64,000 nucleotides of DNA. Origin: Streptomyces sp. NBC_00490 (GTDB taxonomy: Bacteria > Actinomycetota > Actinomycetes > Streptomycetales > Streptomycetaceae). Made by a program: the position numbers and the translations under genes. The notes under the pieces were generated by a model. The model made no database searches, was not told the DNA's origin, and saw only the letters and a list, made by a program, of their open reading frames with translations. Location: NCBI RefSeq assembly GCF_036013645.1, contig NZ_CP107869.1:9114001-9178000 (forward strand), read 5' to 3'. Of the stretch, positions 1 through 7,471 are shown piece by piece (position 1 is the first letter of the stretch; every line of letters begins with the position of its first letter).

Positions 1-2
1 GG

Positions 3-419
3 AACACCGCGCGCTGGGCAGCGACCCTCGCTCTGACGGCCACCGCCGTCTGCGGCCCCCTCACCGGGACCTCGCTCGCCGCCCCCGCCTCGCTCTACGC
101 CCCATCGGCCCTGGTGCTCACCGTCGGCCACGGTGAGAGCGCCGCCCTCGCCACCCCGGCCCGCGCGGTCACCCTGACCTGCGCCCCCACGTCCTCCGGA
201 ACCCATCCCGCGGCAGCCCTCGCCTGTGCCGAACTGCGCGGCGCCGGCGGGGACTTCGACGCGCTGACGGGCCGGGGCGACGTGCTGTGCACCAAGCAGT
301 ACGACCCGGTGGTCGTCACCGTCGACGGTGTCTGGCAGGGCAAGCGCGTCTCCTACGAGCGGACCTTCGCCAACGAGTGCGTGAAGAGCACCTACGGGAC
401 CAGCCTCTTCGCGTTCTAG
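3..419 (+). CDS. ssi: SSI-family secreted protease inhibitor (5' truncated)
   Basis: Secreted subtilisin/trypsin-type serine protease inhibitor of the Streptomyces SSI (inhibitor I16) family. The window starts inside the signal peptide: an Ala/Leu/Thr-rich stretch leads into [17 protein letters not shown], the usual mature N-terminus. The mature part of about 110 residues ends in TYGTSLFAF and keeps the four cysteines that form two disulfides. The reactive loop reads C-T-K-Q-Y, so by alignment with SSI (C-P-M-V-Y) the P1 residue is Lys (codon 294-296). That predicts a preference for trypsin-like targets. The true start codon lies left of the window. A streptogrisin-like protease lies about 14 kb away, but no partnership is shown. 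Confidence 0.93.
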   Translation, partial: NTARWAATLALTATAVCGPLTGTSLAAPASLYAPSALVLTVGHGESAALATPARAVTLTCAPTSSGTHPAAALACAELRGAGGDFDALTGRGDVLCTKQYDPVVVTVDGVWQGKRVSYERTFANECVKSTYGTSLFAF

Positions 420-509
420 AGACCGGGGTCGCAGGGACCCGCACCGACAGCGGCTCGTGGCTGGGGAGCGCGAGTCCTGACGCGGGGATCCCTCGCGATC
501 TCGTACGGG

Positions 510-544
510 GGCCGGCCGGGCGGAGTGGGGCCGCCCGGCCGGCC
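510..544. terminator. Bidirectional terminator hairpin
   Basis: A perfect 14-bp inverted repeat (arms 510-523 and 531-544, 7-nt loop) lies between the convergent inhibitor gene and the STAS gene. There is no T-run, which is common for Streptomyces terminators. It probably serves both genes. Confidence 0.75.
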
Positions 545-550
545 TTCGGA

Positions 551-925
551 TCAGCCCCGCCGCTCCGGCAGCTCCGGCAGCGGCGGAAAGCGGCCCAGTA
601 ACCCCGAGGCGCGCAGGAGTCGCCGGATGCGCTCACTCCGCGCGACGATGCGCAGCCGCCCGCCGTGCTCCCGCGCCCGGGAGTCGGCCCGGCACAGGAC
701 CCGCAGCCCGGAACAGTCGAAGAAGTCGACCGTGCGCAGGTCGACCAGGACGTCCGGTCGCGTGCCCGCGGTCGCCGCGTCCAGATGCTCGGCCAGGCAA
801 CCCGCGGTCGCCATGTCGATCTCGCCCGCGGCCTCGACCACCGTGAAGGGGTCGCGCCGGTAGGTGCGGGCGTACGGGTTCGCGGCCGGGGGCCCGGATC
901 CGCCGGACTCCGACTCCGGTGTCAT
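551..925 (-). CDS. STAS-domain anti-sigma factor antagonist
   Basis: A 124-residue single STAS domain, typical in length for SpoIIAA/RsbV-like antagonists that bind anti-sigma kinases in the cytoplasm. Strand and helix signatures are recognisable: GEIDMATAG near the start and VDLRTVDFFDCSGLRVL in the middle. The Ser of D-C-S-G-L is the expected phosphorylation site. The N-terminal 20 residues are Gly/Ser/Pro-rich and probably disordered. The ATG start follows a purine-rich gccgag region. No partner kinase is adjacent; the nearest SpoIIE-type phosphatase is 23 kb away, so pairing is only possible. The upstream 246 bp are non-coding and hold an imperfect inverted repeat (gacttt/aaagtc, 1054-1080) near a TTGACT hexamer. 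Confidence 0.88.
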   Translation of the reverse strand: MTPESESGGSGPPAANPYARTYRRDPFTVVEAAGEIDMATAGCLAEHLDAATAGTRPDVLVDLRTVDFFDCSGLRVLCRADSRAREHGGRLRIVARSERIRRLLRASGLLGRFPPLPELPERRG

Positions 926-1171
926 GTCGGCTCCACCTCGGCAGGGGCGGGTGTTCGATCTCGGTAGCTACCCCGGTGGGGTGCGAGGCATCCCTGAGAG
1001 ATCCGGCACAAGATCTGGTTCACTCGGCAAGGTGAATTTCGCGAGTGGTTATTGACTTTTAGTCGGCTTTTCTGAAAGTCGGTGCCCTGTTCAAGCGGTT
1101 GGCGCCGCCGTAGAGTCACCGTGCCGCCCCGGCCCCCGGCTGCGCCGCTGTCGCGCCACAGGGGGTGAAAC

Positions 1172-1636
1172 GTGGGTTCGCCGGTACACGCGTCCTCCGA
1201 CGGGTCTCCGCTGCTCACCCAGTTCGGGCTGCCGGCACCCGCGCTGGAGATGGAGTTCACGGCGCACTTCGCCCGTCGCGGCGGCGAGGTGGCGGCAGGC
1301 GCGGCGACGGCCGCGGTCACCGGGGTCGTCGAGGCACCGGCGTGGTTCCTGGCCTCCCTGCTCGACGCCGGCCGGCGGGTGAGCAGCTGTCTGCTGGCCC
1401 GGACGACGGCGGACGTCTGCCGGATCATCCTGACGGCGGACGGCGGCGGCATCAGGGTGGCGGGCACGGACGACGTGCTGATCTCCCAGGACCGGGTCCA
1501 CCACGACGGAACGACGAAACTGCCCCTGCTGGGAGAGGTCGACGGACTGCGGATCCATCGCGGCTCCGAGGGGCGGATCTGGGTGGTGTGGGAAGGGCAC
1601 TGGTGCCCGGCCGGTGACCCGCGGGGCGGAGCCTAG
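1172..1636 (+). CDS. Hypothetical protein, 154 aa
   Basis: No family recognised. The GTG start is preceded by a strong gggggtga ribosome site, and third positions are overwhelmingly G or C, so the frame looks genuine. The protein is soluble, with no signal peptide or membrane segment. A hydrophobic middle (VVEAPAWFLASLLDAGRR) is followed by a strand-rich C-terminal half with motifs such as RIILTADGGGIRVAG and RIWVVWEGHW. The stop codon overlaps the convergent CDGSH gene stop within the palindrome CTAG. Antisense ORFs of similar length over this stretch look like shadows. Confidence 0.7.
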   Translation: MGSPVHASSDGSPLLTQFGLPAPALEMEFTAHFARRGGEVAAGAATAAVTGVVEAPAWFLASLLDAGRRVSSCLLARTTADVCRIILTADGGGIRVAGTDDVLISQDRVHHDGTTKLPLLGEVDGLRIHRGSEGRIWVVWEGHWCPAGDPRGGA

Positions 1637-1860
1637 GAGCGCTCGCGGTGGCTGGTGTCGCACCAGGGATAGCGGCGGCTGCGGCGGCAGGTGCACAGGG
1701 CGACGCGGAAACGGTCGGAGGAGACCGTGGTCCCGTCCTCCAGCTCCACCTCGACGGGGCCGTCCATCAGCAGCGGACCACGGCGTTCCAGCCGGACGCG
1801 GCAGGGCGGATCAGCGGGTGACTTCGGCACGGACCACCACCACTTCCTCGTCGTCGACAC
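1633..1860 (-). CDS. CDGSH-type iron-sulfur domain protein
   Basis: A small protein of 65-75 residues ending in C-T-C-R-R-S-R-R-Y-P-W-C-D-T-S-H, which fits the CDGSH consensus C-x-C-x2-S-x3-P-x-C-D-x-S-H; three Cys and one His would bind a [2Fe-2S] cluster. The preceding GPLLMDGPVEVELEDGTTV segment is the usual strand-rich lead-in. The start is uncertain: GTG at 1860 is the longest choice, while GTG at 1830 (MPKSPADPP) has a gaggaag upstream and fits my expectation of the family N-terminus better. It lies just downstream of the iron-containing redox enzyme gene on the same strand, suggesting a shared iron or redox role. Confidence 0.85.
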   Translation of the reverse strand: MSTTRKWWWSVPKSPADPPCRVRLERRGPLLMDGPVEVELEDGTTVSSDRFRVALCTCRRSRRYPWCDTSHRERS

Positions 1861-1900
1861 CCGGTGGAACCGGCGTCATGCGGCTCGGGTACCCCGGCAT

Positions 1901-2914
1901 TCAGGAGATATGGGAGGTTTCGGAATCGAGGGGTGTCCGCAGGGACGACCGGCCCGAGCGCCAGGCGGCCAGGAGGTGGTCGGCGAAACGGTCCTCGAGG
2001 TGCCCGGTGGCGTCGACGCCGAAGGCCACGTCGGACGCCAGGTGCGGCTCCTCGGCGAGCAGCCCGCCGATGATCTCGTGGCGGACGACCTGCTCATGGA
2101 CCGCGTCGGCCTCGACATGCTCGTCGTAGAAGTGCTCGGCGGCCGCCCCGGCGCCCGTGCGGCGCATGGCCTCGGCCAGTCGTCGGGAACCCGGCGAGGA
2201 GGAGACCTCCACCGCCGCGAAGTGGCCCACGAGGGCGCCCCGCAGGGCTCGGTGCAGACCGAAGAGGGACATGAGGTTCACCGTCGCCAGGACCTCCGCG
2301 CAGGCGGCGTCCAGGTAGTGCCCGTACGTCGTCTCCAGGCCCAGGTCCGTCATCAGGTCCGCGAACAGCTGTGCGTGCACCCGGTCGGGGCGGCCGCCGC
2401 CGTACTCGTCGAACTCGACCGCCGCCATGCCCGCCTTGGCCCGCCCCCACAGCCGCGGCAGCACCCAGGCATGGGGGTCGGCCTCCTTGAGGTGGTACAG
2501 CGAGCGCTGGGCCGCGTACTCGCGCAGCTGCCACAGTTCGCCCTCGTCGCGCAGATAGTGACTGGTGCCCGTGCCGTCGACGGGCTCGACGAGGAGTTCC
2601 CCCAGGGCGTCCTCGACGCTGTCGTGCACCGGGGTGTCGGCGCGCAGTGCCGTCAGGAAGCGGTGTTCCAGTGCGGCCCGGGTGCGCAGCAGGGCCGGAT
2701 CCCACTCGGAGTCAGGCGAGACGCCCGCGAAGCCCCGGTAGTGCAGCTCGTAGCAGAGGTAGAGGGCGAGCTGGAGGTCGTCGCCGTAGACGGGCGCGCG
2801 CGCCACGTCGGCGTCGCCCGGCAGGGGTCCGGCGTCCAGCAGATACTCCGAGACGGCTGCGGAGACCGGCCCCCGGGAGGGGGGCAGCCGTGGTCCTTGG
2901 GGGTCCTGTGCCAT
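1901..2914 (-). CDS. Iron-containing redox enzyme family protein (heme-oxygenase-like fold)
   Basis: A 337-residue, largely helical protein resembling the iron-containing redox enzyme family, which adopts a heme-oxygenase-like fold with a non-heme diiron or iron site. The C-terminal third holds the likely metal ligands in FYDEHVEADAVHEQVVRHEIIG (E-x2-A-D-x2-H and H-E). A conserved-looking WDPALLRTRAALEHRFLTAL precedes it. The frame stays open to 3112, but the ATG at 2914 (MAQDPQGPRLPPSRGPV) starts just before the first well-behaved sequence, and the upstream part is Arg/Pro-rich shadow. The reaction is unknown. The CDGSH gene follows 40 bp downstream, or 70 bp with its shorter start. Confidence 0.8.
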   Translation of the reverse strand: MAQDPQGPRLPPSRGPVSAAVSEYLLDAGPLPGDADVARAPVYGDDLQLALYLCYELHYRGFAGVSPDSEWDPALLRTRAALEHRFLTALRADTPVHDSVEDALGELLVEPVDGTGTSHYLRDEGELWQLREYAAQRSLYHLKEADPHAWVLPRLWGRAKAGMAAVEFDEYGGGRPDRVHAQLFADLMTDLGLETTYGHYLDAACAEVLATVNLMSLFGLHRALRGALVGHFAAVEVSSSPGSRRLAEAMRRTGAGAAAEHFYDEHVEADAVHEQVVRHEIIGGLLAEEPHLASDVAFGVDATGHLEDRFADHLLAAWRSGRSSLRTPLDSETSHIS

Positions 2915-3050
2915 GCGCCCCGGGTACCCGGGAGGCACGAGGTCATCCGTCCGTGGCGGGCTGGCCTGCGGGTTGTGTCGTGGCGGCCCTCCCGTACGGC
3001 GTGGCGCGGGCCCCGTGACTCCTGTCGGGCCCGCCGTCCGTGCGGTGCCG

Positions 3051-3227
3051 TCAGTCGCCGGTGGACTCCTCCTGGGCGCGGGTGTTGGGCGTGATGGCGT
3101 CGCCCGCCTCACCCCGGCGCCGTCGCTGCTCCTCGGAGTCCGAGGTGCGCCGCTCGGCCTTCTCGGCTTCCTGGAGGACTTCCTCCAGAGCGGTCTCGGG
3201 GCGCTTGCTGTCGTCGGACTGGGACAT
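3051..3227 (-). CDS. Small hydrophilic protein, 58 aa
   Basis: Starts at ATG with a clear gaaaggagac ribosome site. The product MSQSDDSKRPETALEEV... is 58 residues, dominated by Glu, Arg, Lys, Asp and Ser with almost no aromatic or large hydrophobic residues, so it is probably helical or disordered in the cytoplasm. No family recognised. It lies between the ppx-like gene (33 bp upstream) and the redox enzyme on the same strand, and may be co-transcribed with both. Confidence 0.65.
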   Translation of the reverse strand: MSQSDDSKRPETALEEVLQEAEKAERRTSDSEEQRRRRGEAGDAITPNTRAQEESTGD

Positions 3228-3259
3228 GATGTCTCCTTTCGCGGCGGTGCTCGCCTTGG

Positions 3260-4267
3260 TCAGTTCCGCGCGGCTGCGATACGCAGGGGCATGGGTCCCT
3301 GGGGGGTGTCCTCCTCCTCGAGGCGGCTGACCTCGGTCCACCAGGAGGGGCCGTCCTCGATGCGGCGCAGCAGGACGCCCTCACGTATCGCCCATGGGCA
3401 CAGGGTGACCGTCTTGATGCCGGTCAGCTTCATCGCCGTGTGCCCGACCACCGCGCCGGCCAGGCTCTGGGCGGCGCGCGGCGCGGAGATGCCGGGCAGC
3501 CGGGAGCGTTCGGCGGCGGGGAGTGCGGCGAGGCGGACGATCGCCTCCCGCAGGTCCGAGCGGTGCAACCGGCGTTCCGTGAAGGGCCCGTGCCGTCCGG
3601 GCGGGGCCCCGCACAGTCGCCCCAGCTGCTGGAAGGTGCGGGAGGTGACCACCGCGGTGTGCGGCCCCTCCCAGCGGATCCGGGCGGCGACGTCCCGCAG
3701 TTGGTGGCGGACCCGGCGGCGCAGCGCCCGCACCAGGTCCGGCGTCGGCTGGTCCTGGCCCTCGAAGAACTCATGGGTCAGCCGTCCCGCGCCCAGCGGC
3801 AGCGAGGCCACGAAGTCCGGCAACCGGCCTCGCCCGAAGGCCACTTCGAGCGAGCCGCCGCCGATGTCGAGCAGGGCCAGCGGACCCGAACGCCAGCCCA
3901 TCCAGCGCCGCGCCCCGAGGAACGTGAGCTCGGCCTCCACTTCGCCCGGCAGGGTGTACAGCCCGACTCCGGTGCGCGAGCGCACCTCGCGCAGTACCTC
4001 ACTGCGGTTGGAGGCGTTGCGTACCACGGCGGTCGCGAAGGCCTGCGGGGGTGCCGCGCCCCACTTCGCCGCGGTCCTGCTCGCCTCGGCCACCGCCACC
4101 ACGAGCCGTTCGACGGCCCCCTCGGGCAACGGGCCGCCGGGGCTGACCTGTTCGGAGAGTCTCAGGCGCCACTTCGCGGTGTGCACCGGCAGTGGCACCC
4201 CGCCCTCCGCGTCGGCCACCACCAGCCGGACCGTGTTCGAGCCCACATCCATCACGCTGAGTCGCAT
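3260..4267 (-). CDS. ppx: Ppx/GppA family exopolyphosphatase
   Basis: 335 residues, close to the short actinobacterial Ppx/GppA form that hydrolyses terminal phosphates of polyphosphate or pppGpp. It has the ASKHA-type phosphate loops: MDVGSNTVRLVV at residues 6-17 and LLDIGGGSLEVAFG near residue 130. The catalytic Glu would lie between them, in the AELTFLGARRW region. The extra C-terminal HD domain of long GppA proteins is absent. The start is ATG at 4267. Its 28-bp distance from the methyltransferase-like gene upstream suggests one transcript. The choice between polyphosphate and pppGpp cannot be made from sequence. Confidence 0.9.
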   Translation of the reverse strand: MRLSVMDVGSNTVRLVVADAEGGVPLPVHTAKWRLRLSEQVSPGGPLPEGAVERLVVAVAEASRTAAKWGAAPPQAFATAVVRNASNRSEVLREVRSRTGVGLYTLPGEVEAELTFLGARRWMGWRSGPLALLDIGGGSLEVAFGRGRLPDFVASLPLGAGRLTHEFFEGQDQPTPDLVRALRRRVRHQLRDVAARIRWEGPHTAVVTSRTFQQLGRLCGAPPGRHGPFTERRLHRSDLREAIVRLAALPAAERSRLPGISAPRAAQSLAGAVVGHTAMKLTGIKTVTLCPWAIREGVLLRRIEDGPSWWTEVSRLEEEDTPQGPMPLRIAAARN

Positions 4268-4294
4268 GAGGTCGTGAGTACCCGTTTGAGGGCG

Positions 4295-4789
4295 TCACTC
4301 ACCGTGCCAGGGTGTGAGCCGGGACAACCAGCCAGGCACGGCACCGCGGTAACGCGCGTACTGTGCGCCGAACCGGTCGGCGAGCGCGGGCTCCTCGTAC
4401 CACCGCGCGAACGCCCACATCAGCGCCCAGGCACCGGCGCCGTAGCCGAACAGCACCGGCCGGGCGAGCAGCAGACCCTGGCCGCCGATCGCCGCGACCA
4501 CGGCGACGTACATCGGATTGCGCACATGCCGGTACAGCCCGCCCACCACCAGGTGCTCGGTCGGCGCGACCGGCGCCGGCGTGCCCAGGCCCTCGCGCAC
4601 GAACCGCACGAAGGCGGCCGAGACCACGGCCGCGCCCGCGAGGAGCGGAAGCAGACCGAGCAGACGGACGGTCAGCCACCAGTCGCCGGACCGCCAGTCG
4701 GTCAGCCACCACGGCAGCAGCCCGGCCACCGTGCCGGGCGCGAGCGCGAAGAAGACCGTGCTGCCGAAGGCCGCCGCCGGTGTGCGCAT
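4295..4789 (-). CDS. Membrane methyltransferase, isoprenylcysteine carboxyl methyltransferase-like
   Basis: 164 residues with about four membrane segments and the C-terminal signature YRHVRNPMYVAVVAAI of the ICMT/phospholipid methyltransferase superfamily, whose members use S-adenosylmethionine at the membrane. The R-N-P-M-Y core and a later WYEEPALADRFGAQYARYR (E-E-x-L) match the SAM-binding part of that fold. The substrate is unknown; bacterial members of this group act on lipids or small molecules. The start is ATG at 4789. A strong hairpin separates it from the exporter gene upstream, so it probably has its own promoter or relies on readthrough. Confidence 0.85.
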   Translation of the reverse strand: MRTPAAAFGSTVFFALAPGTVAGLLPWWLTDWRSGDWWLTVRLLGLLPLLAGAAVVSAAFVRFVREGLGTPAPVAPTEHLVVGGLYRHVRNPMYVAVVAAIGGQGLLLARPVLFGYGAGAWALMWAFARWYEEPALADRFGAQYARYRGAVPGWLSRLTPWHGE

Positions 4790-4809
4790 GCCGCCACCAT
4801 GACAGCGAG

Positions 4810-4845
4810 GAGGGGCCGCCGTCTCCCTGCAGACGGCGGCCCCTC
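4810..4845 (-). terminator. Terminator of the exporter gene
   Basis: A perfect 15-bp stem (4810-4824 with 4831-4845) with a 6-nt loop lies 15 bp beyond the exporter stop codon and just before the methyltransferase-like gene. Confidence 0.8.
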
Positions 4846-4859
4846 GGTTCAGGTGGCGG

Positions 4860-6362
4860 TCACATGTGGACGACGGGTGCGGCGTCCGCGTCCTGCTCCG
4901 GAACCCCGCGCCGGTAGAGCAGGAAGGCGATCAGCGCACCGGCGGCGAAGAAGCCCGCCGACCACCAGAAGGCGGTGGTGTAGCTCTCGATCGTCGCCTG
5001 CGCCTGGACCAGCTTGCTGCTCGCGTCCTTGCCGGCCAGGTAGTCGGTCGCGGCGCTCGCGGCCAGCGTGTTCAGCAGCGCCGTACCGATCGAACCGCCC
5101 ACCTGCTGCATGGCGTTGACCGTGGCGGAGGCGACGCCCGCGTCCTCGGCCGCCACCCCGCTGGTGGCCAGCTGCATCGCCGCCGGCATGACCAGACCGA
5201 GACCGGCGCCGATGATGATCAGCTGGGGCAGCACGGCGGTGAGATAGGCGGTGTCGTTGCCGATCCCGGTCAGCCAGGCCATGCCCACCACGGAGATCGC
5301 GAAGCCCAGCGGGACGACGGTCTTCGGGCCGATCCGAGGCACCAGCACGGTCGTGCCGAGCTGAGCCATCACCATCAGCGCGGCCACCATGGGCAGGAAC
5401 GCCACACCGGTCTTGGTCGGGCTGAATCCCAGGTTGAGCTGGAGGTAGTAGGTGAGGAAGAGGAAGACGCCGAACATGCCCGCGCCGGAGATCAGCACCG
5501 CGAAGAAGGAGGCCGCGCGGTTGCGGTCGAGCAGGATGCGCAGCGGCAGCAGCGGGTGCGCGGCCTTGGTCTGCCACCAGGTGAAGGCGGCCAGCAGCAC
5601 ACCGCCGGCGATCAGGAAGCCCCAGGTCTCGGGCGAGCTCCAGTCATGCGTCTCGGCGTTGGAGAAGCCGTAGACCACGGCGAACAGGCCGGCGGCGACG
5701 AGGATCGTGCCGGGCACGTCCAGCTTGGAGTTGGCGGCGTCGCGGTGGTTGTTGAGCAGGAACCAGCCGCCGACGAAGGCGACCACGGCGATGACGACGT
5801 TGACGTAGAGGGTCCAGCGCCAGTCGAGGGCGTCGGTCAGGACGCCGCCGAGCAGCAGACCCACCGCGCCGCCCGCGCCGGCGATGGCGCCGTAGACGCT
5901 GAACGCCTTGGCGCGCTCCTTGGCATCGGTGAACGTCGTGTTCAGCAGCGAGAGCGCGGCGGGTGCGAGCAGCGCGCCGAAGGCACCCTGGAGGGCGCGG
6001 GCGGTGACCAGCATCTCGAAGTTGGTGGCGGCACCGCCGAGCGCGGAGACCGCGGCGAACCCGACGACACCGATCAGGAAGGCCGGCTTGCGGCCGAAGA
6101 GGTCGGCGATCCGGCCGCCGAGCAGCAGCAGGGAGGCGAAGGCCAGCGCGTACGCGGTGACGATCCACTGCCGGTTGCCGTCGGAGAACCCGAGGTCGGC
6201 CTGGGCCGAGGGAAGGGCGATGTTCACGATGGTCGCGTCGAGGACCACCATCAGCTGCGCGAGGGCGACGACCGCGAGGATCCACCACCGCTTGGAGGTG
6301 GCCTCGTGTGACGCTTCGAGCCCGCCTGCCTCGGCGTTCTCGGTCAGGGTCTTCTGGGACAT
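4860..6362 (-). CDS. MFS multidrug exporter, DHA2 (14-TM) type
   Basis: 500 residues with about 14 predicted membrane helices, typical of the DHA2 drug:H+ antiporters (QacA/EmrB group). The N-terminus (MSQKTLTENAEAGG) is hydrophilic and cytoplasmic. TM1 carries LMVVLDATIVNIALPSA, the D-x3-N-x-A-L-P motif diagnostic of DHA2, and motif A appears as GGRIADLFGRKP. Motif C-like glycines lie in GAIAGAGGAVGLLLGG. The substrate cannot be predicted. Three GTTTCG/CGAAAC or TTTACG inverted repeats sit in its promoter, which points to TetR-type repression, but no regulator gene is adjacent. Confidence 0.92.
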   Translation of the reverse strand: MSQKTLTENAEAGGLEASHEATSKRWWILAVVALAQLMVVLDATIVNIALPSAQADLGFSDGNRQWIVTAYALAFASLLLLGGRIADLFGRKPAFLIGVVGFAAVSALGGAATNFEMLVTARALQGAFGALLAPAALSLLNTTFTDAKERAKAFSVYGAIAGAGGAVGLLLGGVLTDALDWRWTLYVNVVIAVVAFVGGWFLLNNHRDAANSKLDVPGTILVAAGLFAVVYGFSNAETHDWSSPETWGFLIAGGVLLAAFTWWQTKAAHPLLPLRILLDRNRAASFFAVLISGAGMFGVFLFLTYYLQLNLGFSPTKTGVAFLPMVAALMVMAQLGTTVLVPRIGPKTVVPLGFAISVVGMAWLTGIGNDTAYLTAVLPQLIIIGAGLGLVMPAAMQLATSGVAAEDAGVASATVNAMQQVGGSIGTALLNTLAASAATDYLAGKDASSKLVQAQATIESYTTAFWWSAGFFAAGALIAFLLYRRGVPEQDADAAPVVHM

Positions 6363-6393
6363 GGCGGAACCACTCCAGGGAAGTCGTTCGGAT

Positions 6394-6467
6394 TTTACGA
6401 AGTCGTAAACGAAACTGTTTCGTACACCTTGAGGCTAGAGCACTTTTAGCGAAACGGCAAAGTTTCG
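6394..6467. promoter_or_regulatory. Cluster of three inverted repeats upstream of the exporter
   Basis: Three perfect short palindromes precede the exporter: tttacg-N4-cgtaaa (6394-6409), acgaaac-t-gtttcgt (6409-6423, 7-bp arms) and cgaaac-N6-gtttcg (6450-6467). The second and third share the half-site CGAAAC. The density and the position near the start suggest repressor operators. The region is locally A+T-rich for this genome, as expected of a promoter. Confidence 0.65.
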
Positions 6468-6547
6468 ATGAGCGGCGCAGCTGATTGTGATCAGCGCCAC
6501 TTCGGGGTCGACGACGCGCGTGCGGGCGACAAGCCTCCGGCGTTCGG

Positions 6548-6583
6548 TATGCCTTGACTGGCATATAACTGTGGAGGCATATT
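6548..6583 (+). promoter_or_regulatory. Promoter and operator of the ArsR-SRPBCC operon
   Basis: TTGACT (6554-6559) and CATATT (6578-6583) are spaced 18 bp apart and fit -35/-10 boxes. The -35 lies inside the perfect inverted repeat tatgcc-N6-ggcata (6548-6565), and a third ggcatat half-site overlaps the -10. The ATG is only 6 nt beyond the -10, so the transcript would be nearly leaderless. Binding of the encoded ArsR protein here would autorepress. Confidence 0.6.
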
Positions 6584-6589
6584 GGAGTC

Positions 6590-6934
6590 ATGTCCGACGC
6601 CGCGCTCTGGACCGCGCTCGCCGATCCCCACCGGCGGACCATCGTCGCGCTGCTCCTGGAGCGGCCGCGGTCCGTCGGGGAGATCGTGGAGGGATGCGGT
6701 CTGAGCCAGCCGAGCACCTCGAAGCATCTGAAGGTGCTCAGGCAAGCGGGTCTGGTCCGGGTCCGCCAGGACGCGCAGCGCCGCGTCTACGCCCTCGACC
6801 CGGCCCCGATCGCCGCACTCGACGCCTGGCTGGCCCCCTACCGCAGGCTGTGGAACACCAGCCTGGACGCACTGGGCCGCCGCCTCGACGAGACCGCGCC
6901 GGACGCCCCCGAGGAACCCTCTCCGAAGGACTGA
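6590..6934 (+). CDS. ArsR-family HTH transcriptional regulator
   Basis: 114 residues with a winged helix-turn-helix: LADPHRRTIVALLLERPRSVGEIVEGCGLSQPSTSKHLKVLRQAGLVRVRQDAQRRVYAL. The recognition helix is SQPSTSKHLKVLRQ. No ArsR metal-binding ELCVCDL cysteine motif is present; the protein belongs to the cysteine-free group commonly paired with SRPBCC (AHSA1) genes. The SRPBCC gene starts 5 bp after its stop, so the two are coupled. Inverted ggcata half-sites in the promoter suggest autoregulation. The inducing ligand is unknown. Confidence 0.92.
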   Translation: MSDAALWTALADPHRRTIVALLLERPRSVGEIVEGCGLSQPSTSKHLKVLRQAGLVRVRQDAQRRVYALDPAPIAALDAWLAPYRRLWNTSLDALGRRLDETAPDAPEEPSPKD

Positions 6935-6939
6935 TCCCC

Positions 6940-7467
6940 ATGTCCGCAGACCTCACCGGCACCTATCTGACCCTGGACGACGGTCGCCCGGCCGTCCGCT
7001 TCAGCCGTATCTACGACCATCCCGTCGAGCGCGTCTGGCAGTTCGTGACCGACACCGACGAACTCGCCCACTGGTTCCCGTCCCGCGCCGAGATCGACCC
7101 ACGTCCCGGCGGGGAGATCACCTTCAGCGGCGACCCGAACATGGCGGACTCCACCGGCCGGGTCCTGTCCGTCGACGCGCCCCGGCACCTGTCCTTCGAG
7201 TGGGGCGGCGACGAACTCCACTTCGACCTGGAGGCGCTGGACGACAAGCGCACCCGCTTCACGCTCACCAACGTGCTGAGCGAGGCGAACACCGCCGCCC
7301 GAAACGGCGCCGGCTGGGAAGTGTGCCTCGCCGCCCTCGACGCGCACGCGCGCGGAGCGGACTTCGCCGGACCGCACGCCGGAGTGGACGCGCCCTGGAA
7401 GGAGTTCTACGACGGCTACCTCGAGGCCGGCGTCCCCTCTGGGGCCCCCGTACCCGGCCTCGACTGA
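6940..7467 (+). CDS. SRPBCC (AHSA1-like) domain protein
   Basis: 175 residues forming one START/Bet v 1-like ligand-binding fold. Recognisable elements are FSRIYDHPVERVWQFVTDTDELAHWFPS at the N-terminus, then PGGEITF and the W-G-G-D-E-L-H-F strand, and the C-terminal helix WEVCLAALDAHARGA. Proteins of this AHSA1 type paired with ArsR genes are thought to bind small hydrophobic molecules; the ligand is unknown. The start is ATG at 6940, 5 bp after the ArsR stop. The gene ends 4 bp before the convergent ABC transporter stop. Confidence 0.9.
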   Translation: MSADLTGTYLTLDDGRPAVRFSRIYDHPVERVWQFVTDTDELAHWFPSRAEIDPRPGGEITFSGDPNMADSTGRVLSVDAPRHLSFEWGGDELHFDLEALDDKRTRFTLTNVLSEANTAARNGAGWEVCLAALDAHARGADFAGPHAGVDAPWKEFYDGYLEAGVPSGAPVPGLD

Positions 7468-7471
7468 CCCC

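Noticed and set aside
4866..6311. 481-codon plus-strand open frame
   Set aside because: Exact antisense of the MFS exporter; charged low-complexity translation with no motif.
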